This document shows positions 18,340-27,271 of a stretch of DNA of 64,000 bases, piece by piece. The stretch lies in contig NZ_CP029191.1 in NCBI RefSeq assembly GCF_008642335.1, forward strand, positions 6,758,001 to 6,822,000, read 5' to 3'. How positions within the stretch are numbered: position 1 is the stretch's first letter; each line of letters opens with the position of its first letter. The notes beneath the pieces were generated by a model. That model did not search any database. It worked only from the letters and a program-made list of their open reading frames with translations, and was not told where the DNA came from. This stretch comes from Streptomyces venezuelae (GTDB lineage: Bacteria; Actinomycetota; Actinomycetes; Streptomycetales; Streptomycetaceae). Both the position numbers and the translations under genes were made by a program.

Positions 18340-19480
18340 GGCCCCCGCCTCCAAGGCCCCCGTCTCCGAGCCCGTCGAGGCCGTCGCCGCACCCGCCGCC
18401 CGCTCCGTCCGCCGTACGCGGCTCAGGCGCCCCCGCACGTACCTGTGGGCCGCCTGCACGGCCGTCCTGCTCGCCCTGCCGTTCTACCTGGACCGCTTCT
18501 GGCTCCAGGCGGGCCTCTTCGCCATGGCCGCCGCCATCGGCGCGATCGGCATCAACCTCCTCACCGGCGCCACCGGCCAGCTCTCCATGGGACACGCGTT
18601 CTTCCTCGCCATCGGCGCGTACGGCTACTGCGTCCTCGCGGGCGACGGGGGAGACGGCCTGACCGGGCTTGGCCTGCCGACCTGGCTCGCCGCGACCCTC
18701 GCCGTGGCGCTCGCCGGACTCGCGGGCGGCCTCTTCAGCCCCATCGCGGGGCGCCTGAGCGGCGCGTACCTCGGCATCGCGACCCTCGCGCTGATCTTCA
18801 TCGGGCAGCACGTGCTCTTCAACGCCCACGACCTCACCGGCGGCTCCAACGGACGTGACGTGCCGCCCCTGAACGTCTTCGGCATCGCCTTCGACGAAAG
18901 CGAGGTCGTGGTCGCGGCCGTGCCGTTCGGCTCCGTCGAGAAGCTCTGGTACGCGGGACTCGTGCTGCTCGTCGGCTGCGGGCTCTTCGCCCGCGGCGTG
19001 CTGCGCGGCCGCCCGGGGCGCGCCATGAACGCGATCCGCGACCACCGTGTCGCCGCGGGCGTGATGGGCGTCCCGGTCGCCCGCTACCGCGCCGGGGTCT
19101 TCGTCCTGTCGTCCATGTACGCGGGCCTCGCCGGGGTGCTGCTCGCCCTGGTCTTCCAGCGCACCGTCCCCGACTACTTCGGCATGACGCTCTCCCTGGA
19201 ATACCTCGCCATGATCGTGATCGGCGGCCTCGGCTCGGTCGCGGGAGCCGTCGCGGGCGCCGCACTCGTCTCCCTGCTGCCCCAGCTGCTGACCCGGTAC
19301 AGCGACGCGCTCCCCCTGGTCTCGGCACCCGGCACCGGAGGGATCGCACCGGGCGAGGCGTCCCGGTATCTGTACGGCGCCGCCGTCGTGGCGGTGGTGC
19401 TCTTCCTGCCCGGCGGCCTGGTGAGCATCGCCGCGCGGCGCAGCAGGCAAAGACCAGGCACTCCAGGGGAGGAAGCATGA
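18332..19480 (+). CDS. livM: Branched-chain-type ABC permease, LivM type
   Basis: The 382-residue membrane protein has a 45-residue hydrophilic Ala/Pro-rich N-terminus and then about nine hydrophobic segments. GINLLTGATGQLSMGHAFF and the coupling loop AIRDHRVAAGVMGV are characteristic of LivM. The GTG start at 18332 overlaps livH by eight bases and its TGA overlaps the ATG of the binding-protein gene, so all five genes form one tightly coupled unit. Confidence 0.93.
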   Translation: MSEAPASKAPVSEPVEAVAAPAARSVRRTRLRRPRTYLWAACTAVLLALPFYLDRFWLQAGLFAMAAAIGAIGINLLTGATGQLSMGHAFFLAIGAYGYCVLAGDGGDGLTGLGLPTWLAATLAVALAGLAGGLFSPIAGRLSGAYLGIATLALIFIGQHVLFNAHDLTGGSNGRDVPPLNVFGIAFDESEVVVAAVPFGSVEKLWYAGLVLLVGCGLFARGVLRGRPGRAMNAIRDHRVAAGVMGVPVARYRAGVFVLSSMYAGLAGVLLALVFQRTVPDYFGMTLSLEYLAMIVIGGLGSVAGAVAGAALVSLLPQLLTRYSDALPLVSAPGTGGIAPGEASRYLYGAAVVAVVLFLPGGLVSIAARRSRQRPGTPGEEA

Positions 19481-20742
19481 AAGCACTGACCAGGGCCACC
19501 GCGACCGCCACGGCGCTCGCCGCGCTGCTCGCACTGTCGGCGTGCAGCTCGAAGGCCAATGACGACGGTGGCGACGGCGACAAGGGCGCGGGCGGGGTGA
19601 AGACCGGCGACGGCGTCACCGGCGAGACGATCGACCTCGGCGTCCTCACCGACATGACCGGCGTCTACGCCACGCTCGGCAAGAGCGTCACCCAGGCCCA
19701 GCAGCTCTACGTCGACCAGACCAACGCGGACGGCGGCATCTGCGGCCGCAAGCTGAAGCTCACGGTCCGCGACCACGGCTACGACCCGCAGAAGGCCGTC
19801 GCCGCCTACACCGAGCTGGAGCCGAAGGTCCTCGGCTTCGCCCAGTTCATCGGCTCCCCGTTCGTCGCCGCCGTCGAACGACGCGTCGACGCCAACAAGG
19901 GTCTCGTCCTGCCGCAGGCCTGGTCGGCGAACCTGCTGGGCAGCCCGTACGTGCGCGTGATCGGCTCCACGTACGACCTGGAGACGATCAACGCGATCGA
20001 CTTCCTGATGAAGGAGAAGGGCCTCAAGAAGGGCGACAAGCTCGGCCACGTCTACTTCGAGGGCGACTACGGAGAGAACGCCTTGAAGGGCTCGAAGCAC
20101 ATGGCCCGGAAGGCGGGCCTCACGGTCGTCGAGCAGAAGATCAAACCGACGGACAACGACATGACCGCCCAGGTCTCCGCCCTGAAGAAGGCCGGCGTCA
20201 AGGCCGTCGTGATCAGCGCGGGCCCCCGCCAGGCGGCCTCCCTCGTCGGCGTCGCGGCGGCGGGACGCTTCGACGTCCCGGTCATCGGCAACAACTCGGC
20301 GTTCGCCCCCCAGCTCCTCGCCACGCAGTCGGGCCCGGCCCTGGAGAAGAACTACTACGTGGCCTCTCCCACGCTCCCCATCGGCGCGGACACGCCGGAG
20401 GCGAAGAAACTCGTCGCCGACTACAAGAAGGCCCACCCGAAGGACTCCCTCGACAACGGTGTCGTGGCGGGCTGGACGGCGGCGTCCGTCTTCGGGGAGG
20501 CCCTGAAGGCGGCGTGCGACAAGAAGGACCTCACGCGCGAGGGCGTCGGCAAGGCGCTCCTTACGCTCGACGCCTTCGACGCGGGCTTCGGCGCCCCCCA
20601 AAACTTCACCGACCCCAAGACCCCCTCGTCGAAACAGAGCGTCATCCTCCGCCCCGACAAGAAGGCAACAGGCGGCATGAAGGTAGTCCGGCAGCCGAGC
20701 GCGGCGGATGCAGCGCAGGGGTTCAGCCCGTCCGGCGATTGA
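19477..20742 (+). CDS. ABC transporter substrate-binding lipoprotein, LivK type
   Basis: The 421-residue protein has a lipoprotein signal with lipobox LSAC (Cys23), an Asp/Gly linker, then a type 1 periplasmic-binding fold beginning ETIDLGVLTDMTGVYATLG, as in branched-chain amino acid receptors. It captures the ligand outside the membrane and delivers it to LivHM. The ligand is not known; amides or other small acids are possible as well as Leu/Ile/Val. The last six residues (FSPSGD) are encoded by a dispersed Streptomyces repeat that also supplies the stop codon, so the original C-terminus may have been replaced. Confidence 0.9.
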   Translation: MKALTRATATATALAALLALSACSSKANDDGGDGDKGAGGVKTGDGVTGETIDLGVLTDMTGVYATLGKSVTQAQQLYVDQTNADGGICGRKLKLTVRDHGYDPQKAVAAYTELEPKVLGFAQFIGSPFVAAVERRVDANKGLVLPQAWSANLLGSPYVRVIGSTYDLETINAIDFLMKEKGLKKGDKLGHVYFEGDYGENALKGSKHMARKAGLTVVEQKIKPTDNDMTAQVSALKKAGVKAVVISAGPRQAASLVGVAAAGRFDVPVIGNNSAFAPQLLATQSGPALEKNYYVASPTLPIGADTPEAKKLVADYKKAHPKDSLDNGVVAGWTAASVFGEALKAACDKKDLTREGVGKALLTLDAFDAGFGAPQNFTDPKTPSSKQSVILRPDKKATGGMKVVRQPSAADAAQGFSPSGD

Positions 20743-20750
20743 GGACGAGC
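20721..20750. repeat. Dispersed Streptomyces 3'-end repeat (CCGTCCGGCGATTGAGGAC type)
   Basis: The segment GCCCGTCCGGCGATTGAGGA (20726-20745) resembles, from memory, a short sequence found very often downstream of or at the ends of Streptomyces genes. Here it overlaps the end of the binding-protein gene and provides its TGA. Counting copies in complete genomes would confirm it. Confidence 0.55.
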
Positions 20751-20774
20751 CCGAAGGGCGACAGACGGCAAGCG

Positions 20775-20810
20775 AAGGGGGGCCTGAACCAAAAGGTTCA
20801 GGCCCCCCTT
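20775..20810. terminator. Strong bidirectional terminator
   Basis: A perfect 16-bp stem (20775-20790 with 20795-20810) closes an AAAA loop. The plus-strand copy ends CCCCCCTT. It separates the liv-type operon (plus) from the convergent pssA gene (minus) and should stop transcription from both sides. Confidence 0.88.
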
Positions 20811-20843
20811 AAAACCGCTCAAGCGCCGCAGGCACCCGCGCCG

Positions 20844-21698
20844 CTACGGCAACTGCGCTGCCCGAGCCTCACGCCGGTTCCCCCGAAAGTTGTTCACCCT
20901 CCGAGCCGTGGCGAAGAGGGGAATCACCGCACCCAGGACGAGCTGCAGCGCGCAGCCCGTCTGCAGGAGCAGCTGGCCGCCGGGAGCCTCGAACGCCCAC
21001 GCCGCGAGCAGCCCCATCGCCGCGACGATCCAGGAGAGCATGGCCACCGCGAGGGGACCGCGCGGCTTCGGGTACTCGACGCGGCTGACCATGAGCCAGG
21101 CCGTGCCGATGATCGCGAGGAGCGTCGCCACGAAGGGCAGCTCCAGGAGCACGATCGAGACGACCGTCAGCGCCCCGAAGGGCGACGGCATGCCCTGGAA
21201 GGTGCCGTCCTTCACGGTCACGCACGAGAACCGCGCAAGCCGCAGCACCACCGCCAGCAGCACGACGATCGCGCCGACCGCCGCCACCCGCTGGTGCGCG
21301 TCGTCGGCGACCATGCCGTAGACCAGGACGAAGTACGCCGGGGCCAGACCGAAGCTGATCAGGTCCGACAGGTTGTCCAGCTCCGCGCCCATCGGCGAGG
21401 AGCGCAGCTTGCGGGCCACGAGACCGTCGAAGAGGTCGAAGACGGCCGCGCAGAGCATCAGGATCACGGCGGTCGCGGCGGAGTGCCGCGCCATGCCGCT
21501 CTCGTTGCTGCCCTGGAGGTGCGGGATGAGGATGCCCGTGGTGGTGAAGTACACCGCCATGAACCCGCACGTGGCGTTACCGAGCGTGAGGGTGTCCGCT
21601 ATCGAGAGGCGCAGTGAGAGAGGCATCTCCTCGTCGGCCTCGTCCTCCACCGCCTCGGGCACCCAGCCCGCCTGTGTCTCTGGATCAACCACGGTCAA
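20844..21698 (-). CDS. pssA: CDP-diacylglycerol--serine O-phosphatidyltransferase
   Basis: The 284-residue membrane protein holds the CDP-alcohol phosphotransferase motif DG(x)2AR(x)8G(x)3D(x)3D, seen as DLFDGLVARK, then GAELDNLSD, followed by several hydrophobic helices. It joins CDP-diacylglycerol and serine to make phosphatidylserine. The start is read as TTG 21698 with GGGGTGA about seven bases before; GTG 21692 is an alternative. It overlaps the end of psd by 14 bases, and the two enzymes act one after the other in phosphatidylethanolamine synthesis. Confidence 0.92.
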   Translation of the reverse strand: MTVVDPETQAGWVPEAVEDEADEEMPLSLRLSIADTLTLGNATCGFMAVYFTTTGILIPHLQGSNESGMARHSAATAVILMLCAAVFDLFDGLVARKLRSSPMGAELDNLSDLISFGLAPAYFVLVYGMVADDAHQRVAAVGAIVVLLAVVLRLARFSCVTVKDGTFQGMPSPFGALTVVSIVLLELPFVATLLAIIGTAWLMVSRVEYPKPRGPLAVAMLSWIVAAMGLLAAWAFEAPGGQLLLQTGCALQLVLGAVIPLFATARRVNNFRGNRREARAAQLP

Positions 21699-22341
21699 TG
21701 CGAGTCACCCCAGCCACGGTCTTCTGACCGACCTCGACGTCCACCTCGACACCCTCGGGGAGGTAGATGTCGACGCGCGAGCCGAAACGGATCAGGCCGA
21801 TCCGCTCACCCTGCTCCACCTTCGTGCCCTGCGGCACGTACGGCACGATGCGCCGCGCGACCGCGCCCGCGATCTGGATCATCTCGATGTCGCCGAGCTC
21901 GGTGTCGAAGTGCCAGACAACGCGCTCGTTGTTCTCGCTCTCCTTGTTGAACGCCGGGACGAACCCGCCGGGGATGTGCTCCACGGACGTCACGGTGCCC
22001 GCCAGGGGCGCACGGTTGACGTGGACGTTCAGCGGGCTCATGAAGATCGCGACGCGGGTGCGCCCGTCCTTCCACGGCATGATGCTCTGCACCACACCGT
22101 CGGCCGGAGAGATGACGCGGCCCTGGGCGATCTCGCGCTCGGGGTCGCGGAAGAACCACAGCATGCCGGCCGCGAGGGCGGTGGCAGGGACGGCTACGGC
22201 CGCGGCGCCCTTCGAGTGGCGAGCGCGGGCGAGGCTGAGTGCCGCGGTGGCGACGGTGGGCAGGAGCCACGGCGATGCTCCGCGGGCAAGGCGTCCCTGG
22301 AGAATGCCGTCGCGTGGTGCAGAGGTTTGGCTGTGGGGCAT
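21685..22341 (-). CDS. psd: Phosphatidylserine decarboxylase proenzyme (short form)
   Basis: The 218-residue protein is the short type of pyruvoyl-dependent decarboxylase. A membrane-proximal N-terminus (SLARARHSKGAAAVAVPATAL) precedes WFFRDPER, VISPADGVVQ, MSPLNVHVNRAP and, near the end, the self-cleavage site FGSRVD, where Gly-Ser cleavage makes the pyruvoyl group. It converts phosphatidylserine to phosphatidylethanolamine. ATG 22341 is chosen because GAAGG lies about seven bases upstream; a longer reading to 22551 has no homologous sequence. It is the first gene of the psd-pssA pair. Confidence 0.93.
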   Translation of the reverse strand: MPHSQTSAPRDGILQGRLARGASPWLLPTVATAALSLARARHSKGAAAVAVPATALAAGMLWFFRDPEREIAQGRVISPADGVVQSIMPWKDGRTRVAIFMSPLNVHVNRAPLAGTVTSVEHIPGGFVPAFNKESENNERVVWHFDTELGDIEMIQIAGAVARRIVPYVPQGTKVEQGERIGLIRFGSRVDIYLPEGVEVDVEVGQKTVAGVTRIDRG

Positions 22342-22510
22342 GGATGACCTTCGTAGCGGATGAGGCCGCGCAGGGAATGGGGGACGGCGGCTTTTCCGGA
22401 TGTTATCGGTTGCGAGCCACAACTGGGCAAGCCAGGAAGCCGAGTCCGCGGCTGAAGAGTGTTGACAGGGTGTGATCTTCTTCTCGGCGAAAGTGGCCCA
22501 AACCGGGCAT

Positions 22511-23716
22511 CTAGCCCTGGAATCGATACTCTTCGAGTAGCCGTCGGCCAATGATCATTTTCTGGATCTCGGCGGTACCTTCACCGATCAGCAGCATGGG
22601 TGCCTCCCTGTAGAGGCGCTCGATCTCATACTCCTTCGAGAAGCCGTACCCACCATGGATCCGGAACGCGTCCTCCACGACTTCCTTGCAGTACTCGGAG
22701 GCGAGGTACTTCGCCATGCCTGCTTCGAGGTCGTTTCGTTCCCCGGAGTCCTTTTTGCGTGCTGCGTTCACCATCATCGCATGCGCGGCCTCGACCTTGG
22801 TAGCCATCTCGGCCAGCTTGAACTGGATGGCCTGGTGTTGGGCGATCGCCTTGCCGAAAGTGTGACGTTGCTGGGCATACGAGACGCCCAGTTCGAAGGC
22901 ACGCTGAGCGACTCCACAGCCACGAGCTGCGACATTGACGCGACCGACCTCGACGCCGTCCATCATTTGGTAAAACCCTCGGCCGGTGACCCCGCCGAGC
23001 ACACGATTGGCCGGAATTCGCAGTCCGTCCATGATGAGTTCGGTCGTGTCGACGCCCTTGTAACCCATCTTGTCGATCTTGCCGGGGATGGTGAGGCCGG
23101 GCCGGACCTCTCCGAAGCCGGGCTCCTTCTCCACGAGGAAGGTCGTCATCGACTTGTGGGGCGCCGTGCCCTCCGGGTGTCCTTCGTCACTCCGGCAGAG
23201 GACGGCCACCAGAGTCGACGTTCCGCCGTTGGTGAGCCACATCTTCTGACCGTTCAGAACGTACTCGTCGCCGTCCTTCACGCCCTTGGACGTGATGGCC
23301 GACACATCGGAGCCGAGCCCCGGCTCCGACATCGAGAACGCGCCCCGCACCTCGCCGGCCGCCATCCGCGGCAGGAAGGTCTCCTTCTGCTCCTGCGTGC
23401 CGTGCTGCTTGAGCATGTAAGCGACGATGAAGTGGGTGTTGATGATGCCGGAGACCGACATCCAGCCACGCGCGATCTCCTCCACGCACAGCGCGTACGT
23501 GAGCAGCGACTCGCCCAGACCGCCGTACTCCTCCGGGATCATGAGCCCGAAGAGGCCCAACTCCTTGAGGCCGTCGACGATCTGCTGCGGGTACTCGTCA
23601 CGGTGCTCAAGACCGGTCGCGACAGGGATGATCTCCTTGTCGACGAAGTCCCGGACCGTGGCCAGGATCTCCTGCTGGATGTCGGTGAGACCGGCGGTCT
23701 GCGCGAGTCGGCTCAT
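22511..23716 (-). CDS. Acyl-CoA dehydrogenase, probably (2S)-methylsuccinyl-CoA dehydrogenase
   Basis: The 401-residue protein has the acyl-CoA dehydrogenase fold: AFSMSEPGLGSD, KMWLTNGG, the FAD-binding RHTFGKAI, the IHGGYGFSKEY stretch and the catalytic-Glu region IGEGTAEIQ. As last gene of the ethylmalonyl-CoA set it most likely oxidises methylsuccinyl-CoA to mesaconyl-CoA, with electrons passing to an electron-transfer flavoprotein. Part of the 3' third uses AT-ending codons (CTA, TAT, CGA near the stop) more than the rest. ATG 23716 follows the hydratase stop at 23721 by four bases. Confidence 0.88.
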   Translation of the reverse strand: MSRLAQTAGLTDIQQEILATVRDFVDKEIIPVATGLEHRDEYPQQIVDGLKELGLFGLMIPEEYGGLGESLLTYALCVEEIARGWMSVSGIINTHFIVAYMLKQHGTQEQKETFLPRMAAGEVRGAFSMSEPGLGSDVSAITSKGVKDGDEYVLNGQKMWLTNGGTSTLVAVLCRSDEGHPEGTAPHKSMTTFLVEKEPGFGEVRPGLTIPGKIDKMGYKGVDTTELIMDGLRIPANRVLGGVTGRGFYQMMDGVEVGRVNVAARGCGVAQRAFELGVSYAQQRHTFGKAIAQHQAIQFKLAEMATKVEAAHAMMVNAARKKDSGERNDLEAGMAKYLASEYCKEVVEDAFRIHGGYGFSKEYEIERLYREAPMLLIGEGTAEIQKMIIGRRLLEEYRFQG

Positions 23717-23720
23717 GGGT

Positions 23721-24245
23721 TCACTTCTCCGTGCTCTTCGAAGGGGCGTTCAGCTCCGGGCGGCCGGGCTGCTCGCCGCCGCGCTCCTTGATGTACGTCT
23801 CTGTGGGAACCATCACCTTGCGGCGGAACACGCAGACCAGCGTGCCGTCCTGCTTGTAGCCCTTGGTCTCCACGTACACGATGCCGCGGTCCGACTTGGA
23901 CCGGGACGGCGTCTTGTCGAGGACCGTCGTCTCGCCGTAGATCGTGTCGCCGTGGAAGGTCGGCGCCACGTGCTTCAGCGACTCGATCTCCAGGTTGGCG
24001 ATGGCCTTGCCCGAGACGTCGGGGACGGACATGCCGAGCAACAGCGAGTAGATGTAGTTGCCCACGACGACGTTCTTCCCGAAGTCCGTCGTCTTCTCCG
24101 CATAGTTCGTGTCCATGTGGAGGGGGTGGTGGTTCATGGTGAGCAGGCAGAAGAGGTGGTCGTCGTACTCGGTGACCGTCTTTCCGGGCCAGTGCTTGTA
24201 CACGGCGCCGACTTCGAACTCTTCGTAGGTGCGGCCGAACTGCAT
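23721..24245 (-). CDS. MaoC-family dehydratase, probably mesaconyl-CoA hydratase
   Basis: The 174-residue single hot-dog protein carries the hydratase-2-like stretch NHHPLHMDTNYA. The usual GDxNPxH motif appears here as MNHHPLH, with Asn where the catalytic Asp normally sits. In the ethylmalonyl-CoA pathway this step hydrates mesaconyl-C1-CoA to beta-methylmalyl-CoA. The start is ATG 24245, five bases after the lyase stop, with GGAGG about ten bases before. The frame open further upstream is a shadow of the lyase gene. Confidence 0.87.
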   Translation of the reverse strand: MQFGRTYEEFEVGAVYKHWPGKTVTEYDDHLFCLLTMNHHPLHMDTNYAEKTTDFGKNVVVGNYIYSLLLGMSVPDVSGKAIANLEIESLKHVAPTFHGDTIYGETTVLDKTPSRSKSDRGIVYVETKGYKQDGTLVCVFRRKVMVPTETYIKERGGEQPGRPELNAPSKSTEK

Positions 24246-24250
24246 GTGTC

Positions 24251-25225
24251 TTACGCCTCCGGGGCCTCGAACTTGGACGTGCGGGTCATCCCGGCCGCAC
24301 GGCCCTTCCCGGAGATGACGAGCGCCATCTTCCGGCTGGCCTCGTCGATCATCTCGTCGCCGAGCATCGCCGAGCCCTTCTTGCCGCCCGCCTCGGACGT
24401 GTAGTACTCGTACGCGTCGAGGATCAGCTCGGCGTGGTCGAAGTCCTCCTGCGAGGGCGAGAAGACCTCGTTGGCGGCCTCCACCTGGCCGGGGTGCAGG
24501 ACCCACTTGCCGTCGAAGCCGAGCGCCGCGGCGCGGTTCGCGACCTCGCGGTAGCCGTCGACGTTCTTGATCTGCAGGTAGGGACCGTCGATCGCCTGGA
24601 GGTTGTTGGCGCGGGCGGCCATCAGGATCTTCATCAGGATGAAGTGGTAGGCGTCCGCCGGGTAGCCGGGCGGCTGCTCGCCGACGACCAGGGACTTCAT
24701 GTTGATGGACGCCATGAAGTCGGCCGGGCCGAAGATGATCGTCTCGACGCGCTGGGAGGCCTCGGCGATCGCGTTGACGTTGTTGAGGCCCTGCGCGTTC
24801 TCGATCTGCGCCTCGATGCCGATCTTGCCGACCTCGAAGCCCATCGTCTTCTCGATCTGGGTGAGGAGCAGGTCGAGGGCGACGACCTGCTCGGCCGTCT
24901 GCACCTTCGGCAGCATGATGCAGTCGAGGTTCTGCCCGGCCCCCTCGACGACGGTCACGACGTCGCGGTACGTCCACTCGGTCGTCCAGTCGTTGACGCG
25001 CACGACCCGCGTCTTGCCCGTCCAGTCGCCCTCGTTGAGGAACTTGACGATGGTGTGCCGCGCCTCGGGCTTGGCGAGCGGCGCGCAGGCGTCCTCCAGG
25101 TCGAGGAAGACCTGGTCGGCGGGGAGGCCCTGGGCCTTCTCCAGGAAGCGGGGGTTCGACCCCGGGACCGCGAGACAGGAGCGGCGCGGACGAAGGCGGT
25201 TGATGGGCGCGGTGGGCGCGGTCAT
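24251..25225 (-). CDS. HpcH/HpaI-CitE family CoA ester lyase, L-malyl-CoA/beta-methylmalyl-CoA lyase
   Basis: The 324-residue TIM-barrel protein shows RSCLAVPGSNPRFLEKA, the metal-binding LDLEDACAP, the Glu in IGIEAQIENAQGL and the FGPADFMAS loop of CitE/Mcl enzymes. It should split beta-methylmalyl-CoA to glyoxylate and propionyl-CoA. The stop of the mutase gene overlaps its ATG by four bases. Gene order mutase-lyase-hydratase-dehydrogenase is the clearest support for the assignment. Confidence 0.9.
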   Translation of the reverse strand: MTAPTAPINRLRPRRSCLAVPGSNPRFLEKAQGLPADQVFLDLEDACAPLAKPEARHTIVKFLNEGDWTGKTRVVRVNDWTTEWTYRDVVTVVEGAGQNLDCIMLPKVQTAEQVVALDLLLTQIEKTMGFEVGKIGIEAQIENAQGLNNVNAIAEASQRVETIIFGPADFMASINMKSLVVGEQPPGYPADAYHFILMKILMAARANNLQAIDGPYLQIKNVDGYREVANRAAALGFDGKWVLHPGQVEAANEVFSPSQEDFDHAELILDAYEYYTSEAGGKKGSAMLGDEMIDEASRKMALVISGKGRAAGMTRTSKFEAPEA

Positions 25226-27249
25226 GCGGGGACCTCCAGGGGGTCGAGGTGGTTCGCTTTCCGGATCTCGTCGACGATACGGCCGATGATCTCGGTGATG
25301 CCGAAGTCCTTGGGGGTGAAGACGGCGGCGACACCCGCCGCCTTCAGGTCCTCGGCGTCGCTGTTGGGGATGATGCCGCCGGCGATGACGGGGATGTCGG
25401 TGGCGCCGGCCTTGCGGAGCCGCTCCAGCACGTCGGGGACGAGCTCCGCGTGCGAGCCGGAGAGGATCGACAGGCCGACCGCGTGGACGTCCTCGGCGAG
25501 CGCCGCGTCGACGATCTGCTCGGGCGTGAGCCGGATGCCCTGGTAGACCACTTCGAAGCCGGCGTCACGCGCGCGCACCGCGATCTGCTCGGCGCCGTTG
25601 GAGTGTCCGTCGAGGCCCGGCTTGCCGACCAGGAAGCGGAGCCGGCCGCCGCCGAGGTCCTCGGCGGTCCGTGCGACCTTCTCGCGGACGAGGGCGAGCG
25701 GCGTGCCCTCCTCAGCGGTGACGGCCACCGGAGCGCTGGAGACGCCCGTAGGAGCCCGGAACTCCCCGAAGACCTCCCGGAGTGCCCCGGCCCACTCGCC
25801 GGTCGTCACACCGGCGCGTGCGCACTCCAGGGTGGCCTCCATGAGGTTGCCCGTCCCGGCCGCCACCTCCTTCAGCCGTTCCAGGGCCTTGCAGGGGCGG
25901 GGGTGGTTGAACGGCGGCTGGTAGCGGGTGTCACGCCACTGCTTCAGGGCGTCCACGACGCGGGCCTCGACCGCCGGGTCGACCGTCATGATCGCCGCGT
26001 CCAGGTCGGAGGTGAGCGGGCTCGGCTCCGTGGACTCGTAGGAGTTCACGCCGACGATCTTCTCCTGGCCGGACTCGATGCGGGCCCGGCGCTCCGCGTG
26101 CGAGGAGACGAGCTGCGACTTGAGGTAGCCGGACTCGACGGCGGCCATCGCGCCGCCCATCTTCTCGATGCGGTCCATCTCCGCGAGGGAGTCCTCGACG
26201 AGGGCGGCCACCTTGGACTCGATGACGTGCGAGCCCGCGAAGATGTCCTCGTACTCCAGGAGGTCGCTCTCGTGCGCCAGGACCTGCTGGATGCGCAGCG
26301 ACCACTGCTGGTCCCAGGGCCGGGGGAGACCCAGCGCCTCGTTCCAGGCGGGCAGCTGCACGGCACGCGCGCGTGCGTCCTTGGAGAGGGTGACGGCCAG
26401 CATCTCCAGGACGATGCGCTGGACGTTGTTCTCCGGCTGGGCCTCGGTCAGGCCGAGGGAGTTGACCTGCACGCCGTAGCGGAACCGGCGCTGTTTCGGG
26501 TTCTCGATGCCGTATCGCTCGCGCGTGACCTGTTCCCAGATCCGCCCGAACGCCCGCATCTTGCACATCTCCTCGATGAACCGGACTCCGGCGTTCACAA
26601 AGAAGGAGATGCGGGCCACGACGTCCCCGAACTTCTCCTCGGGGACCTGCCCCGAGTCGCGTACGGCATCGAGAACCGCGATGGCGGTGGACATCGCGTA
26701 CGCGATCTCCTGGACCGGTGTGGCCCCCGCCTCCTGGAGGTGGTAGCTGCAGATGTTGATCGGATTCCACTTGGGGATCCGCGCCACCGTGTACGTGATC
26801 ATGTCGGTGGTGAGGCGCAGGGAGGGACCCGGCGGGAAGACGTGCGTCCCGCGCGAGAGGTACTCCTTGACGATGTCGTTCTGTGTCGTCCCCTGGAGCT
26901 TGGTGATGTCCGCACCCTGCTCCTCCGCGACCACCTGGTAGAGCGCCAGGAGCCACATGGCGGTGGCGTTGATCGTCATCGAGGTGTTCATCTGCTCCAG
27001 GGGGATGTCCTGGAACAGCCGTCGCATGTCACCGAGGTGCGAGACGGGCACACCGACCCGGCCGACCTCGCCGCGGGCGAGGATGTGGTCGGGGTCGTAG
27101 CCGGTCTGCGTGGGCAGGTCGAACGCGACCGAGAGGCCCGTCTGCCCCTTGGCGAGGTTGCGCCGGTACAACTCGTTGGACGCCTCCGCCGTGGAGTGAC
27201 CGGCGTACGTCCGCATGAGCCACGGCCGGTCCTTCTGACGCTCTGTCAT
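25222..27249 (-). CDS. Ethylmalonyl-CoA mutase (MeaA type, B12-dependent)
   Basis: The 675-residue protein joins a methylmalonyl-CoA-mutase-like catalytic barrel (RTYAGHSTAEASNELYRRNL, LSVAFDLPTQTGYD, SYHLQEAGAT) to a C-terminal cobalamin-binding domain with the DxHxxG motif GLDGHSNGAEQIA and later SILSGSH and AGGIIPNSD. It rearranges ethylmalonyl-CoA to methylsuccinyl-CoA. The single-chain layout and the neighbouring crotonyl-CoA reductase separate it from methylmalonyl-CoA mutase. It starts 22 bases downstream of the ccr stop. Confidence 0.94.
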   Translation of the reverse strand: MTERQKDRPWLMRTYAGHSTAEASNELYRRNLAKGQTGLSVAFDLPTQTGYDPDHILARGEVGRVGVPVSHLGDMRRLFQDIPLEQMNTSMTINATAMWLLALYQVVAEEQGADITKLQGTTQNDIVKEYLSRGTHVFPPGPSLRLTTDMITYTVARIPKWNPINICSYHLQEAGATPVQEIAYAMSTAIAVLDAVRDSGQVPEEKFGDVVARISFFVNAGVRFIEEMCKMRAFGRIWEQVTRERYGIENPKQRRFRYGVQVNSLGLTEAQPENNVQRIVLEMLAVTLSKDARARAVQLPAWNEALGLPRPWDQQWSLRIQQVLAHESDLLEYEDIFAGSHVIESKVAALVEDSLAEMDRIEKMGGAMAAVESGYLKSQLVSSHAERRARIESGQEKIVGVNSYESTEPSPLTSDLDAAIMTVDPAVEARVVDALKQWRDTRYQPPFNHPRPCKALERLKEVAAGTGNLMEATLECARAGVTTGEWAGALREVFGEFRAPTGVSSAPVAVTAEEGTPLALVREKVARTAEDLGGGRLRFLVGKPGLDGHSNGAEQIAVRARDAGFEVVYQGIRLTPEQIVDAALAEDVHAVGLSILSGSHAELVPDVLERLRKAGATDIPVIAGGIIPNSDAEDLKAAGVAAVFTPKDFGITEIIGRIVDEIRKANHLDPLEVPA

Positions 27250-27271
27250 CTTGCGCTGCTCCTCAGTGCGT

